Source: an uncultured Flavobacteriaceae bacterium (GTDB lineage: Bacteria > Bacteroidota > Bacteroidia > Flavobacteriales > Flavobacteriaceae). From it: a DNA stretch of 64,000 nt. Under the pieces are notes generated by a model. The model was not told the DNA's origin. It was given only the letters and a program-made list of their open reading frames with translations, and searched no databases. This document shows, in pieces, positions 1 through 9,020 of the stretch (the first letter of the stretch is position 1; every line of letters begins with the position of its first letter). Made by a program: the position numbers and the translations under genes. The DNA lies in contig CAJXVT010000008.1 in assembly GCA_913062575.1 (NCBI GenBank), positions 1-64,000 on the forward strand, written 5' to 3'.

Positions 1-171
1 AAAATCCAAGCAGGAATGAACTATAGAATTGATGAAATGTACTCAATCTTTACCATGTTTAACATTGTTGAGAACATACAATTTGGAGCAGCCTATGATT
101 TTACAACCTCTAGCGTTAATCAAGTAAATGACAATGGCTCTATGGAAATTCTAATTAAATTTAGGTTTTAA
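1..171 (+). CDS. PorP/SprF-type outer membrane protein, C-terminal end (partial)
   Basis: The window opens inside a reading frame that is open from base 1 to a TAA at 169-171, giving 56 residues. The end has alternating polar and hydrophobic residues and stops in ILIKFRF, an aromatic C-terminus typical of outer membrane beta-barrels. The phrases AGMNYRIDEMYSI and FGAAYDFTTSSV match the last strands of the PorP/SprF family, which is tied to type IX secretion and gliding in Bacteroidota. That assignment is family knowledge from a short piece. A strong terminator follows 40 bases downstream, so this is the last gene of its unit. Confidence 0.6.
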   Translation, partial: KIQAGMNYRIDEMYSIFTMFNIVENIQFGAAYDFTTSSVNQVNDNGSMEILIKFRF

Positions 172-210
172 AAGAATAATTATCATATTAGAAATAAGCG
201 ATACAAACAA

Positions 211-242
211 AAAAAACCGATACAGCAATGTATCGGTTTTTT
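211..242 (+). terminator. Intrinsic terminator after the PorP/SprF-like gene
   Basis: Two perfect 14-base arms (AAAAAACCGATACA at 211-224 and its complement at 229-242) enclose a GCAA loop, and the second arm ends in a run of T. The position just after the stop codon at 171 fits rho-independent termination of that gene. Confidence 0.85.
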
Positions 243-514
243 GCTTTTATTTATTAAAAAGATAATATTTTTCAACACTTTTAAATCTAAATTCTGAAAG
301 TAAAAACTGAAATATCAGAAGATACTTCTTTTCTTCAAAAAAACAATTAAAGGTTCTGAACAGCTATGTGATCGACTTGTTACGTAATATAAAGAACAGC
401 AAGCACACATGTATATTCTATTTCAGGAACAATAATTTTTAAAATAGGGATTATACCTATTTTAAAAATTATTGTTTATCTATATATTAGATATCCCCTT
501 AGTAACTCTTTTAA
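243..514. other. Gene-poor AT-rich stretch
   Basis: No reading frame of useful length and no RNA gene could be recognised here on either strand. The stretch is very A+T rich and has frequent stops in all frames. Its one clear structure is the long inverted repeat at 428-476. With the broken frames that follow it looks like decayed sequence between the terminator and lgt, but what was lost cannot be told from the bases. Confidence 0.5.
428..476. repeat. Perfect 21-bp inverted repeat, 7-base loop
   Basis: Arms at 428-448 and 456-476 are exact reverse complements over 21 bases, separated by GATTATA. The core of the left arm reads AATTTTTAAAATAGG. No clean T-run follows on either strand, so it is not a classical terminator, although the stem would be stable. 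It may be a remnant of a small non-autonomous element, a bidirectional transcription barrier, or a structured RNA. No second copy was noticed in this window. Confidence 0.8.
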
Positions 515-700
515 TCCCCCGATTATGAAAAAACTAAAACCACATGGGAAAAATCTTATTATTCTCATTCAATTATTCCCCAACTATCAAGTACTTCACA
601 AGAAACAATTAGTTTATCTGTATACCAAGAAGCGAGACTAATGAAGTTAGAAGACCAAAAATATAATAAATCAGGTACCATATATAGATATTTAAACTAA
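515..700 (+). pseudogene. Decayed reading frame without a proper start
   Basis: After an in-frame TAA at 512-514 the frame stays open for 61 codons to the TAA at 698-700. It reads like a real protein fragment (for example TISLSVYQEARLMKLEDQ), with normal local codon use and many charged residues. The only ATG is at 641, near the end. The same frame continues past the stop into the small membrane protein that starts near 725, so the two may be pieces of one broken gene. The family is not recognised. A frame with an ATG at 525 overlaps it but gives only 38 residues. Confidence 0.3.
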
Positions 701-724
701 AAAGTATTCATTAAACTAAACGTT

Positions 725-1003
725 TTGGAAGAAACAAAAGTCATTCAACATATACATGGAAATCTACTATACAGTAGAAACAAAATTGATATCTCAAAAA
801 AAATATTGATCATCATAATAGTACTTCTAATTTTATTAAATGGAGTTACTCTTTTTTATTATTTTAATAATATAAAGCTGATATTTAAAATATCAACTCT
901 ATTCATTATATGCTATATAGTATTCACGTATTTATACATTAACTACCTAAAAAGTTACTGTAAAAAGCTAGAACACTTAATTTATCAAAAACAAAAGCTT
1001 TAA
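725..1003 (+). CDS. Small two-helix membrane protein of unknown function
   Basis: This 92-residue frame begins at a TTG; there is no ATG anywhere in it, so the start is uncertain. It carries two hydrophobic stretches, roughly residues 26-48 and 52-75, with a basic N-terminal arm and a lysine-rich tail (KLEHLIYQKQKL), so a small inner membrane protein is likely if it is made. It ends 5 bases from the convergent lgt stop. The family is not recognised. The upstream open frame (515-700) is in the same phase, separated by one stop, so this could be the 3' half of a disrupted gene. Confidence 0.4.
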   Translation: MEETKVIQHIHGNLLYSRNKIDISKKILIIIIVLLILLNGVTLFYYFNNIKLIFKISTLFIICYIVFTYLYINYLKSYCKKLEHLIYQKQKL

Positions 1004-1007
1004 AAAA

Positions 1008-1850
1008 CTACCTTTTTTTAAAAATCAAAATCAAGCCAATTATAACAAGTGGGATACTCAATACTTGCCCAGTATTTAAACTAAATACCCAATCTTCTCT
1101 TCCTTGAATCTGAGCTTCTTTTAAAAATTCAATTACAAAACGTAATGCCCAAAGAACAGCGAAGAAAATCCCGAATAAGTAACCCGATTTTTCTTTTGCA
1201 TCCGTTTTCCAATACAGTCTCCATAAAACAAAAAACAAGATTAAATAACTAAACGCTTCATACAATTGTGTGGGATGTCTTGGAATAGTTTCACCAGCGC
1301 TTTTAAAGATGACACCAAAACTGCTTCCTGTAGGTTTTCCATAAATCTCTGAATTGAAAAAATTTCCCATTCTAATAAAGAATCCAGCTAAAGCAACTAA
1401 AATCCCCATTCTATCTAAGATAAACAAGAAAGGTTTATTTAATATTTTTTTACTGTAAAAATACAAGGCTGTAATAATTCCTACGGCAGCACCATGACTT
1501 GCAAATCCAGTAAACCCGGTAAACTCCCAACCGTTTATCAATCCAAATATAGCTGATGAATTTGCATTCTCTTTAAATGGTAATATGATTTCTAATAAAT
1601 GATTTTGAAAATAACCCCAGTTGTAAAAAAAAACCTCTCCCAATCGCATACCAACTAACATTGATACGAAGGTATACATAAATAAAGGGTCTAATTTTTC
1701 TGCAGGAATTTTATCTTCAATAAAGATTTTTTTCATCAATCGCAATCCTATAATAAATGTAGCGACAAACATTAAACTATACCATCTAACTACAAAAAAA
1801 CCTAAATCGATTCCTAATGAAGGATCCCAAACTATTGATAAAAATTTCAT
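1008..1850 (-). CDS. lgt: Prolipoprotein diacylglyceryl transferase
   Basis: Lgt moves diacylglyceryl from phosphatidylglycerol to the lipobox cysteine of prolipoproteins, the first step of lipoprotein maturation in the inner membrane. The 280-residue polytopic protein has the family signature at residues 160-169 (RMGNFFNSEI), the conserved His in FASHG (H119), HPTQLYEA at 192-199 and a late LRFVIEFLKE with a conserved Arg. Length is normal for the family. It lies downstream of yidD and cysS on the same strand, a group of membrane and translation functions. The many lipoproteins in this window (gldI, the PPIase, PhoD-like and others) are its substrates. Confidence 0.95.
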   Translation of the reverse strand: MKFLSIVWDPSLGIDLGFFVVRWYSLMFVATFIIGLRLMKKIFIEDKIPAEKLDPLFMYTFVSMLVGMRLGEVFFYNWGYFQNHLLEIILPFKENANSSAIFGLINGWEFTGFTGFASHGAAVGIITALYFYSKKILNKPFLFILDRMGILVALAGFFIRMGNFFNSEIYGKPTGSSFGVIFKSAGETIPRHPTQLYEAFSYLILFFVLWRLYWKTDAKEKSGYLFGIFFAVLWALRFVIEFLKEAQIQGREDWVFSLNTGQVLSIPLVIIGLILIFKKR

Positions 1851-1895
1851 TCTTTATATTTTTTTATGAGATTCTGAAACAAGTTCAGAATAAAA

Positions 1896-2129
1896 TTAAT
1901 TTTTCTTTTCTGGAACTGGATCATGTCCTTGTCCGCCCCAGGGATGACAACTAAATATTCTTTTGGTTGCTAACCATCCGCCAGTAAACAATCCATGCTT
2001 TTCCAAGGCTTCAACCGTATAACTAGAACATGTTGGTGTATACCTACATGTTGATGGTGTATATGGTGATATCGCAACTTGATAAAACCGAACTAATAAA
2101 ATAAATGGATATGTTAGAATTTTCTTCAA
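1896..2129 (-). CDS. yidD: Membrane protein insertion efficiency factor YidD
   Basis: This 77-residue protein belongs to the YidD family, small amphipathic proteins at the inner membrane that help YidC-dependent insertion. Seen directly are a hydrophobic N-terminal segment ([21 protein letters not shown]), the cysteine-rich core [19 protein letters not shown], and the terminal [12 protein letters not shown] block, all family hallmarks. It starts 2 bases after the cysS stop and is surely cotranscribed with it. In many bacteria yidD sits by rpmH-rnpA; here, as commonly in flavobacteria, it sits between cysS and lgt. Confidence 0.93.
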   Translation of the reverse strand: MKKILTYPFILLVRFYQVAISPYTPSTCRYTPTCSSYTVEALEKHGLFTGGWLATKRIFSCHPWGGQGHDPVPEKKN

Positions 2130-2131
2130 TA

Positions 2132-3610
2132 TTAATTTATTGAAAAAGTAGTTCCTTCTCTACCGTCTTTTAATTGAATTCCTAATGCGATCAATTCATC
2201 TCTAATTTGATCTGACAAAGCCCAATCTTTATTGTCTCTTGCTTCTTTTCGTAATTTAATCAACAACTCCACTACTCCATCAATTTTATCAGAACCATTT
2301 TGTTTCGTTTCATTTGTTAATCCTAATACATCAAAAACAAAAGCATGAATCGTTGCTTTAAAAGATTCTAAATCCTCAGCGTTTAAACTCGCTTTATTTT
2401 CTTTTATTTGATTGATTACTTTTACAGCTTCAAACAAATGAGCAATTAAAATAGGTGTATTAAAGTCATCGTTCATAGCAGCATAACATTGCTGTCTCCA
2501 GGATGCAACATCAAAAGTAGATGTTTTATTTGCTTCAATATTGTCAAGAGAGTTGACAGCTTCCATTAACTTATTATAGCCTTTTTCTGAAGCTTCCAAA
2601 GCATCGCTTGCAAAATCTAAAATACTTCTATACTGTGCTTGCATATTAAAGAAACGAACTACACTAGGTGCAAATGCTTTACTCAATACTGAATTATCTC
2701 CAGTAATAATTTCTTTTGGTAATACAAAGTTCCCTGTTGACTTTGCCATTTTCTGACCGTTTAACAACAGCATGTTTGCATGCATCCAATAATTTACTGG
2801 TTGTTTTCCACTACATGTATGAGACTGTGCAATTTCACATTCGTGGTGTGGGAATTTTAAATCCATTCCGCCTCCATGAATATCAAACTGTTCACCTAAG
2901 TATTTTGTACTCATTACAGAACATTCTAGATGCCAACCTGGAAAACCATCTGACCAAGGTGATGGCCAACGCATAATATGTCTTTCATCGGCTTTTTTCC
3001 AAAGCGCAAAATCTTGTGGATTTTTCTTGTCAGACTGCCCATCTAACGCTCTTGAATTGTGAATAGCATCTTCCATTTTTCTTCCAGAAAGAATTCCGTA
3101 GTGAGAAGATTCATTATATTTTAACACATCAAAATAGACAGATCCATTTACTTCATAAGCAAAACCTTTGGCCATGATTTCATGAATCATTTCTATTTGC
3201 TCAACAATATGACCTGTTGCTGTTGGTTCTATACTTGGTGGTAAAAAATTATATTCGGCTACTGTTTCATGAAAATCAACTGTGTAACGTTGTACAACTT
3301 CCATCGGCTCGATTTCTTCCAATCGTGCTCTTTTAGAAATTCTATCTTCGCCTTCATCAGCATCATTTTCTAAATGACCAGCATCTGTAATATTACGAAC
3401 GTAGCGTACTTTATAACCTAAATGCAATAAATAACGAAACACCATATCAAAAGACATGAATGTTCTTACGTTTCCTAAATGTACATTGCTATAAACGGTG
3501 GGACCACAAACATACATGCCTACTCGGCCTTCTGTTACGGGTTTAAAAAGCTCTTTACTTTTGCTAAGTGAATTGTAAATTTTAAGTTGATTATCTTTAT
3601 ATAACTCCAT
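2132..3610 (-). CDS. cysS: Cysteine--tRNA ligase
   Basis: This class I synthetase charges tRNA-Cys with cysteine in the cytoplasm. The 492-residue protein has the HIGH-type motif VHLGN at residues 43-47, the KMSKS-type motif KMAKS at 287-291, and zinc-binding residues consistent with C35 (CGPT), C230 (LECS), H255 and E257. The end carries the usual anticodon-binding helices. It is the first gene of cysS-yidD-lgt on the minus strand. A possible weak promoter (TATCTTTA on the minus strand, 3636-3643) lies about 26 bases upstream. Confidence 0.97.
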   Translation of the reverse strand: MELYKDNQLKIYNSLSKSKELFKPVTEGRVGMYVCGPTVYSNVHLGNVRTFMSFDMVFRYLLHLGYKVRYVRNITDAGHLENDADEGEDRISKRARLEEIEPMEVVQRYTVDFHETVAEYNFLPPSIEPTATGHIVEQIEMIHEIMAKGFAYEVNGSVYFDVLKYNESSHYGILSGRKMEDAIHNSRALDGQSDKKNPQDFALWKKADERHIMRWPSPWSDGFPGWHLECSVMSTKYLGEQFDIHGGGMDLKFPHHECEIAQSHTCSGKQPVNYWMHANMLLLNGQKMAKSTGNFVLPKEIITGDNSVLSKAFAPSVVRFFNMQAQYRSILDFASDALEASEKGYNKLMEAVNSLDNIEANKTSTFDVASWRQQCYAAMNDDFNTPILIAHLFEAVKVINQIKENKASLNAEDLESFKATIHAFVFDVLGLTNETKQNGSDKIDGVVELLIKLRKEARDNKDWALSDQIRDELIALGIQLKDGREGTTFSIN

Positions 3611-3719
3611 GAATCAATTTTCATTTTTAGAATTGTAAAGATAAGTACTTTTAAGCGAAGAGAAAACTGGGTTTTGTTAGAAGTTTATTAAAATTGAAAG
3701 TAATTTTAGTCTAGATAAA

Positions 3720-5216
3720 TTACTTTTTTTGCAAAGTTAAAGTACTAAACTTTCCATTAATTTTGATTCGATCATCTTTTGTTTTTACATTAAACTTCCC
3801 TTTAAGTTGTAATCCCTTTTTGACTTTTTTAAAGGAATCTTTTTCATTTGCATTAAGATCTATAATTAAATTATTCACAAATAATTCTCCATCAATTATC
3901 GCTTCTGATTGTCTTAATGATAAATTAAAACTATCAAAATTATCATGAATTTCAGAAATAAGCAGCTCACCAAACTCACTTATTAAGCTAACATTACCAC
4001 CTATTTCATTAATTTTCAATCCTGAAGAATTTGACTTTAATGTTGTATTAATAACCGATGCAATTGTTGCATCGGTTATGTTATTTAATGTTATAGTACT
4101 TTCTTTTAATACATCTATCTTTACTGGAGCGTAATAGATATTCAAATCTCCACCAGTAATTTCATCTGCATTAAAGGTTCCGTAAGAAACTTTACCTGAG
4201 GTTTTCCCTTTTGGTAATTTCACCTTACTGTGTCTGGTATTTAAATCGAAAGTTGCGTTTTTTGGAACTTTAATAATAATTTTTCTAGTGATTTTCACTT
4301 TCTTCTTACTATCTCCATCTTCAATTATTACAATGTTATCTCCATTTCTATAGCTTTTTTCCATTTTACGCTTCATCTTTTCGATGCTTACTTTGGCTGC
4401 CGCTAAACTTTCTTTGATTTTTACTTTGTCAATTTTTTCATATTGAATTTTCGCTTTTCTAATTTGCGCCTCAAGTTTCTTCTTATCAACCTTCTGAATA
4501 TGAATCTTTGCTTTTTTAATTTGATCATGAATCTTCTTCATATCAATATTCTTAATCTTATCAGTCGCCTCTTTTATAGTTTTTCTCAAATCTTTTTTCA
4601 TTTTAGCATACTCACCAGATCTTTTAAACTTTTCCCATTCTTTTTTAGACTTGATAACTACCGTTTTATGATTCCCATTAGATTGGTATCTAAATGTCTT
4701 CGCTTCATCATTGTCATCATTATCAAAATCATACTCGTCAATTTCTTTCCAAATTTCATTAAAGTTTAAATTAATTTCTGGCATTTCAAATTCTGGCATC
4801 TCAAATTCAGGAATGTCAATTACTAAATTCTCGAAATTAATTTCTGGAATTACAATATCTTCAAAGTCAAAGTCGAATTTAAAATTGCTGTCTCCAAAGT
4901 GTAAAAAACGATTCGCATTTGCATTAATCTGTACTTTACTTCTGTTTCCTAAAGCTTCAAACTCCCAGTTCTTTAAGAACTTTTGAGCTTCTTTTTTAGA
5001 CAAGCCTTCTACTGTAATTACTGCTTTTACAGAAACTTCGTTTCGGTTCCATGTTGATACATTAATATCTGCATTTGTAGCATTTATTGCTAGTACAACA
5101 TCTTTATTTACTTTAAAAGTCTCATTGAATTTTTTATCAAATTTTTGTGCTTGTAAACCGCTTATAAAAAACGTCGCCATCAAAAATCCAATACATTTAT
5201 AAGTTTTGAGTTTCAT
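3720..5216 (-). CDS. Exported DUF4097-like protein with tandem 19-residue helical repeats
   Basis: The 498-residue protein has a signal peptide (residues 1-23, ending GLQAQ). The rest has two beta-rich parts of the DUF4097/adhesin-like kind (for example LAINATNADINVSTW near 42, and a run of short strands from about 312 to the end). Between them lie repeated acidic PEFEMPEFEMPEI turns (136-148) and a strongly charged helical segment. Residues 224-242, 243-261 and 262-280 are three clean 19-residue repeats of the form (I/V)DKKK(I/L)xxQIxKAKIxxxK, and 205-223 looks like a fourth, worn copy. The gene overlaps the anti-sigma gene by 20 bases, so it is probably the output or the envelope sensor of that sigma module. 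Function is unknown. Confidence 0.75.
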   Translation of the reverse strand: MKLKTYKCIGFLMATFFISGLQAQKFDKKFNETFKVNKDVVLAINATNADINVSTWNRNEVSVKAVITVEGLSKKEAQKFLKNWEFEALGNRSKVQINANANRFLHFGDSNFKFDFDFEDIVIPEINFENLVIDIPEFEMPEFEMPEINLNFNEIWKEIDEYDFDNDDNDEAKTFRYQSNGNHKTVVIKSKKEWEKFKRSGEYAKMKKDLRKTIKEATDKIKNIDMKKIHDQIKKAKIHIQKVDKKKLEAQIRKAKIQYEKIDKVKIKESLAAAKVSIEKMKRKMEKSYRNGDNIVIIEDGDSKKKVKITRKIIIKVPKNATFDLNTRHSKVKLPKGKTSGKVSYGTFNADEITGGDLNIYYAPVKIDVLKESTITLNNITDATIASVINTTLKSNSSGLKINEIGGNVSLISEFGELLISEIHDNFDSFNLSLRQSEAIIDGELFVNNLIIDLNANEKDSFKKVKKGLQLKGKFNVKTKDDRIKINGKFSTLTLQKK

Positions 5217-5754
5217 TTTGTTTTGAATTTAATTTTTTTAAATCTTTTAACTGTTTTTTTAATCGCTGCAATAACTGTAATCGTAATTGCAAATTGTTTA
5301 TCAATGCATTGATGATTTCGTCATTAACTCCTTTTGTATTGAGCTCTGAAGTTAATGACTTATATTCAGTAGTTAAATCGCTAATTTTAGCTAAATAACC
5401 GTCTAGAATTTCTTTGTTGTTTTCGTTTACATCTAAATTACTTATCTCGTAATTGATGCTATTAGTATAATAATCTTCAATAGATTTAAATTCTGGAGAT
5501 AAACTTCCTAAACTAATATCTTTTGTGCTTTTTATTGGTTCATCTTCTGGGTTACCTATATTAAAATAACCAATAGACAAACTCACTAGTAATACTACTG
5601 ATGCTGCAACTTGTAACCATCTATAATTTCTTTTCTTTGGCTGAGTCTGAACTTCCTTTAGCAACCTATCTTGAAATTTATTTCTGTGATTAGCCGATAA
5701 AGAAACTTCTTCGTTCTTATAATTTTTCATAATTTCTCTAATATCCTTCGACAT
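5197..5754 (-). CDS. Probable anti-sigma factor, single-pass membrane protein
   Basis: This 185-residue protein has a basic cytoplasmic N-terminal part, one membrane helix at about residues 45-66 (WLQVAASVVLLVSLSIGYF), and an outer helical part ending in a coiled-coil-like stretch (NALINNLQLRLQLLQRLKKQ). It lies between an ECF sigma gene (17-base overlap) and the exported DUF4097-like gene (20-base overlap). That gene order and topology are typical of Bacteroidota anti-sigma factors, although no zinc-binding HxxxCxxC motif is present. The role is inferred from context and shape. Confidence 0.65.
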   Translation of the reverse strand: MSKDIREIMKNYKNEEVSLSANHRNKFQDRLLKEVQTQPKKRNYRWLQVAASVVLLVSLSIGYFNIGNPEDEPIKSTKDISLGSLSPEFKSIEDYYTNSINYEISNLDVNENNKEILDGYLAKISDLTTEYKSLTSELNTKGVNDEIINALINNLQLRLQLLQRLKKQLKDLKKLNSKQNETQNL

Positions 5755-6298
5755 ACTGTTGTTCTTTTAAAAGTTCTTGCAATTGCTTTTTACCTCTCAT
5801 TAAATGGGTTCTAGAAGTAACTTCTGTAATACCAAGTACCTGTGCTATTTCCTGATGATCATATCCTTCTAATAAATATAAGGACAAAACCACACTATAT
5901 TTTTCTTTTAAACTTTGTATTGCTTTCGCAATAAAATCTGCTTGTAAACTATATGCAATGCTCCAATCTTCTGTTTCTTCTACTCGTTGATACACTTCTT
6001 CATTAATAGAAACCAATTCTAATTTTTGTTTCTTCAGCCAGTCCAAACTGTTATTGATAACGATTCTTTTAATCCAAGCTCCAAAACTCACTTCTCCTTT
6101 AAATGATTGCATGTTTTGAAATGCTTTTATAAATGAATCTTGCATAATATCTTCTGCAATAAAAGAATCTTTTACATATCTATTCGCTATACTGCACATT
6201 GCTTTGCAGTACATATCATACAATTGCATTTGTGCTCTTGCATCATTATTTTTACAGTCATCGATTAACTGTTTGTGTAAATCCTTGGTTTGATTCAT
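5738..6298 (-). CDS. ECF-family RNA polymerase sigma factor
   Basis: The 186-residue protein has the two sigma-70 domains of ECF factors. Region 2 is seen in YDMYCKAMCSIANRYV and EDIMQDSFIKAFQNMQSFKGE (about residues 27-70), with FGAWIKRIVINNSLDWLKK at the end of the domain. Region 4 is seen in SLYLLEGYDHQEIAQVLGITE followed by SRTHLMRGKKQL, a helix-turn-helix that would read the -35 element. It heads a tight three-gene operon with a membrane anti-sigma and an exported protein, so it probably answers an envelope signal. It is divergent from meaB with 99 bases between them. Confidence 0.93.
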   Translation of the reverse strand: MNQTKDLHKQLIDDCKNNDARAQMQLYDMYCKAMCSIANRYVKDSFIAEDIMQDSFIKAFQNMQSFKGEVSFGAWIKRIVINNSLDWLKKQKLELVSINEEVYQRVEETEDWSIAYSLQADFIAKAIQSLKEKYSVVLSLYLLEGYDHQEIAQVLGITEVTSRTHLMRGKKQLQELLKEQQYVEGY

Positions 6299-6397
6299 TT
6301 GTTAATTGTTACCTTAGAGACGATACTTTTTTCGCTCTGTTGCAAAATGAGTCCATTTTATTTAATAAATTTACAATAATATTCGTCAAGACTCTAA

Positions 6398-7474
6398 ATG
6401 GCTACAAAAAACAAATCTGCATTACACGAAAAGGATGGCGTTTCTCAACCAGAAACGACCAGTAAATCTTCTGCTCAAAAAATAAAAATAAGCAGAAGTA
6501 AACAACCATCTATAGATAAATTTGTTTCTGAAATTTTAAAAGGAGACATCACTTTTCTAAGTAGAGCTATAACCTTGGTTGAAAGCACCAATACAAAACA
6601 TCAAGAAAAAGCAACAGAAATTTTAGAACGTTGCTTACCATATGCCAATAATTCTGTAAGAATCGGAATTACTGGAGTTCCTGGAGTTGGAAAAAGCACC
6701 TTTATAGAAAGTTTTGGAAAGCATTTAACTGCTCAAGGAAAAAAAATTGCTGTCTTGGCAATTGATCCAAGCAGTTCTGTAAACAAAGGAAGTATTTTGG
6801 GTGATAAAACTCGAATGGAAGAGTTGGTAACTGATGCAAATGCATTTATTAGACCTTCTCCTTCCGGAACTTCTTTAGGTGGTGTTGCACAAAAAACCCG
6901 CGAAAGTATTATACTATGTGAAGCTGCTGGTTTTGATACCATAATTATTGAAACAGTTGGAGTTGGACAAAGTGAAACTGCGGTACATTCTATGGTCGAT
7001 TTCTTTTTGTTGCTAAAAATTGCTGGAGCTGGGGATGAATTACAAGGAATTAAACGCGGAATTATAGAAATGGCAGATGCCATTGTTATTAATAAAGCAG
7101 ATGGTGATAATATTCAGAATGCAAAAATTGCCAAAACCGAGTTTAATAGAGCCTTGCATCTATATCCACCAAAAGAAAGCACTTGGCAACCAAAAGTATT
7201 GACTTGTAGTGCTATTGAACATAATGGTATTTCAGAAATAGATGGTTTGATAAACGAATATTTCCATCTAACGAATGAAAATTCCTATTTCACCAAACGT
7301 AGGAACGAACAAAATATTTATTGGTTAAAAGCAACTATTGAACAGCAATTGAAAGATAATTTTTACAATAACATTGAAGTAAAAAAACAACTGGCTCTCG
7401 AACTAAAAAAGTTAGACAAAGGAAATACTACTCCTTTTAATGCCGCAAAAAGATTACTTGGCTTAAAAACATAA
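6398..7474 (+). CDS. meaB: Methylmalonyl-CoA mutase-associated GTPase MeaB
   Basis: MeaB is a G3E-family P-loop GTPase that gates cofactor loading of, and protects, the B12-dependent methylmalonyl-CoA mutase. The protein of 358 residues has Walker A GVPGVGKST at 93-101, the switch segment ETVGVGQSE at 185-193, the guanine-specificity motif NKAD at 232-235, and the C-terminal dimerisation helices. The first 35 residues are a low-complexity polar extension beyond the usual start. The mutase genes are not in this window. ArgK is an older name for the same family. Confidence 0.92.
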   Translation: MATKNKSALHEKDGVSQPETTSKSSAQKIKISRSKQPSIDKFVSEILKGDITFLSRAITLVESTNTKHQEKATEILERCLPYANNSVRIGITGVPGVGKSTFIESFGKHLTAQGKKIAVLAIDPSSSVNKGSILGDKTRMEELVTDANAFIRPSPSGTSLGGVAQKTRESIILCEAAGFDTIIIETVGVGQSETAVHSMVDFFLLLKIAGAGDELQGIKRGIIEMADAIVINKADGDNIQNAKIAKTEFNRALHLYPPKESTWQPKVLTCSAIEHNGISEIDGLINEYFHLTNENSYFTKRRNEQNIYWLKATIEQQLKDNFYNNIEVKKQLALELKKLDKGNTTPFNAAKRLLGLKT

Positions 7475-7481
7475 ACCCATT

Positions 7482-7913
7482 ATGGTTACATTAGACGAAC
7501 TTATAGAAAGCTTACCAGAAAACAGGCAGGTTCCTTTTATGAAGTTAAGAAATTTGATGGTCGAGAATTTAGGTAAAAATGTGATAGAAAAAATAAATAC
7601 AAATGCTATTGATTATCATCTACCACTCTCAATTTTCCCCAATGGCGATCCAAGTAACTCTGATCTTCCTTTACATATTGTAAGCATTGCTTCACAAAAA
7701 AGATATATAGGACTCTATTCTTGTAATTTTGAAAATAGTGGTTTTTTCAATAAACTAAAAGCTGATTATGTATCAATTAGAAAAACAAAATCATGTGTTG
7801 GGAAAGGCTGTATTCGATTTGATAAGGTTGAAAACATCCCATACAATATCATATCTAATTTTGTTAAGGAAATGAGTTTAAAACAACTCTTAACAATTAT
7901 GAAAACCAAGTAA
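7482..7913 (+). CDS. DUF1801 (YdhG-like) domain protein
   Basis: The 143-residue protein fits the DUF1801 family: an N-terminal helix (LDELIESLPENRQVPFMKLRNLM), a central small beta sheet with the conserved hydrophobic strands (LHIVSIASQKRYIGLYSC), and the closing SCVGKGCIRFDKVENIPYNII block, where the family usually has a GKGCIRF-like turn. The members are small cytoplasmic proteins of unknown biochemical role. It begins 7 bases after meaB and is likely cotranscribed, though no functional link to MeaB is known. Confidence 0.75.
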   Translation: MVTLDELIESLPENRQVPFMKLRNLMVENLGKNVIEKINTNAIDYHLPLSIFPNGDPSNSDLPLHIVSIASQKRYIGLYSCNFENSGFFNKLKADYVSIRKTKSCVGKGCIRFDKVENIPYNIISNFVKEMSLKQLLTIMKTK

Positions 7914-7985
7914 ATTTCATTCAGCAAGCTTCTTGAAATTGTAACCTTATTTGAGTTCAATCAGTCTGATTAGAAAATTTAATAG

Positions 7986-8828
7986 ATGAAAAAAAGTATT
8001 AAACTAATTCTATTGGTTATTCTAACCGGAATTCTATCCGTTATTTCTACCATGTATTTTGTTGATAGCTCAGAAACTCTTTCTAGCTATACTATTCATG
8101 AAATTGACTCTAAAATTCTTTCAGAAAAACGGGAGCTAATTGTCAAGTTGCCTTCAGATTATGAACAAAATTTAGATAAAGTGTATTCGGTAATCTATGT
8201 TTTTGGTGGCAACACATTAACTTATTCAATTGCATATGACACAGAGTTATTAGCCAGAACTAATCATCTAGAAAATGTAATAGTGGTCGGAATTCCAAAT
8301 ATAAATCAAAAATCAAGACAGAGAAATCTTACCCCTCCATTTATGAAACAGGATCTTGATGAACCTGGTTCTCCACTTGGAGAAGCAAATATATACTTAG
8401 ATTTTGTGCAAGATGAAGTTATTAATTTTATTGAAAAAACATATCGAACATCAAAGAAAAGAATTGCTGTTGGTCATTCTCGTGAAGGATTAATGGTCAT
8501 GTATTCTCTAATTTACAAAAGAAATTTATTTCAAGGCCATATTGCACTAAGCCCTGCTCTTTGGAGAGAAAATAATTTGTTTATTGACAACTTTAAAGAA
8601 TCAATATCTACGTTAGACACCATTAAGTCAACTCTTTTTTTAAGTATGGGAACTAAAGAAGTGAACAAAATGAAAAACGCCTTCGATTCAATTATTCAAT
8701 TTCTTAGTACAGATACAATCAACAAAAAAGTAACATGGAATAGTATGTACACGAAAGGTGCAATTCACAGTAATAATGCACTTCTTTCTGCTCCAATCGG
8801 AATTGAAACAGTTTTAAAAAATAATTAA
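7986..8828 (+). CDS. Alpha/beta hydrolase of the putative esterase (COG2819-like) type
   Basis: The 280-residue protein begins with a membrane-anchor or signal segment (residues 5-25), so it acts in the envelope. The body matches the Fes/IroE-like esterase family: the strand-turn VYSVIYVFGGN at about 66-76, the nucleophile elbow GHSREG with Ser165, and ALSPALW soon after. A late IHSNN supplies a likely catalytic His. The elbow has Arg-Glu where relatives usually have small residues, but the G-x-S-x-G pattern is kept. Substrates in this family include siderophore esters and acyl esters; which applies here cannot be seen. Confidence 0.78.
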   Translation: MKKSIKLILLVILTGILSVISTMYFVDSSETLSSYTIHEIDSKILSEKRELIVKLPSDYEQNLDKVYSVIYVFGGNTLTYSIAYDTELLARTNHLENVIVVGIPNINQKSRQRNLTPPFMKQDLDEPGSPLGEANIYLDFVQDEVINFIEKTYRTSKKRIAVGHSREGLMVMYSLIYKRNLFQGHIALSPALWRENNLFIDNFKESISTLDTIKSTLFLSMGTKEVNKMKNAFDSIIQFLSTDTINKKVTWNSMYTKGAIHSNNALLSAPIGIETVLKNN

Positions 8829-9020
8829 CCTCATTTCATTGATCGATTGTTTAATCAAACTATATGTGTTGATTAATTTCTCGACCTTTTTTGCTCTTAA
8901 GTTTTAGATAATTTCTTGGCAATAGAAATATACATAAACAAAATATTTCTACATTTCCTTCTCACAAATTTCAATATCTTTATGGCTTAGTTTATACTAT
9001 TTAAATTAATTCAATTTACA

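Noticed and set aside
525-641. A 38-codon plus-strand frame with an ATG at 525
   Set aside because: It overlaps a longer open frame with better protein-like composition and has no recognisable features.
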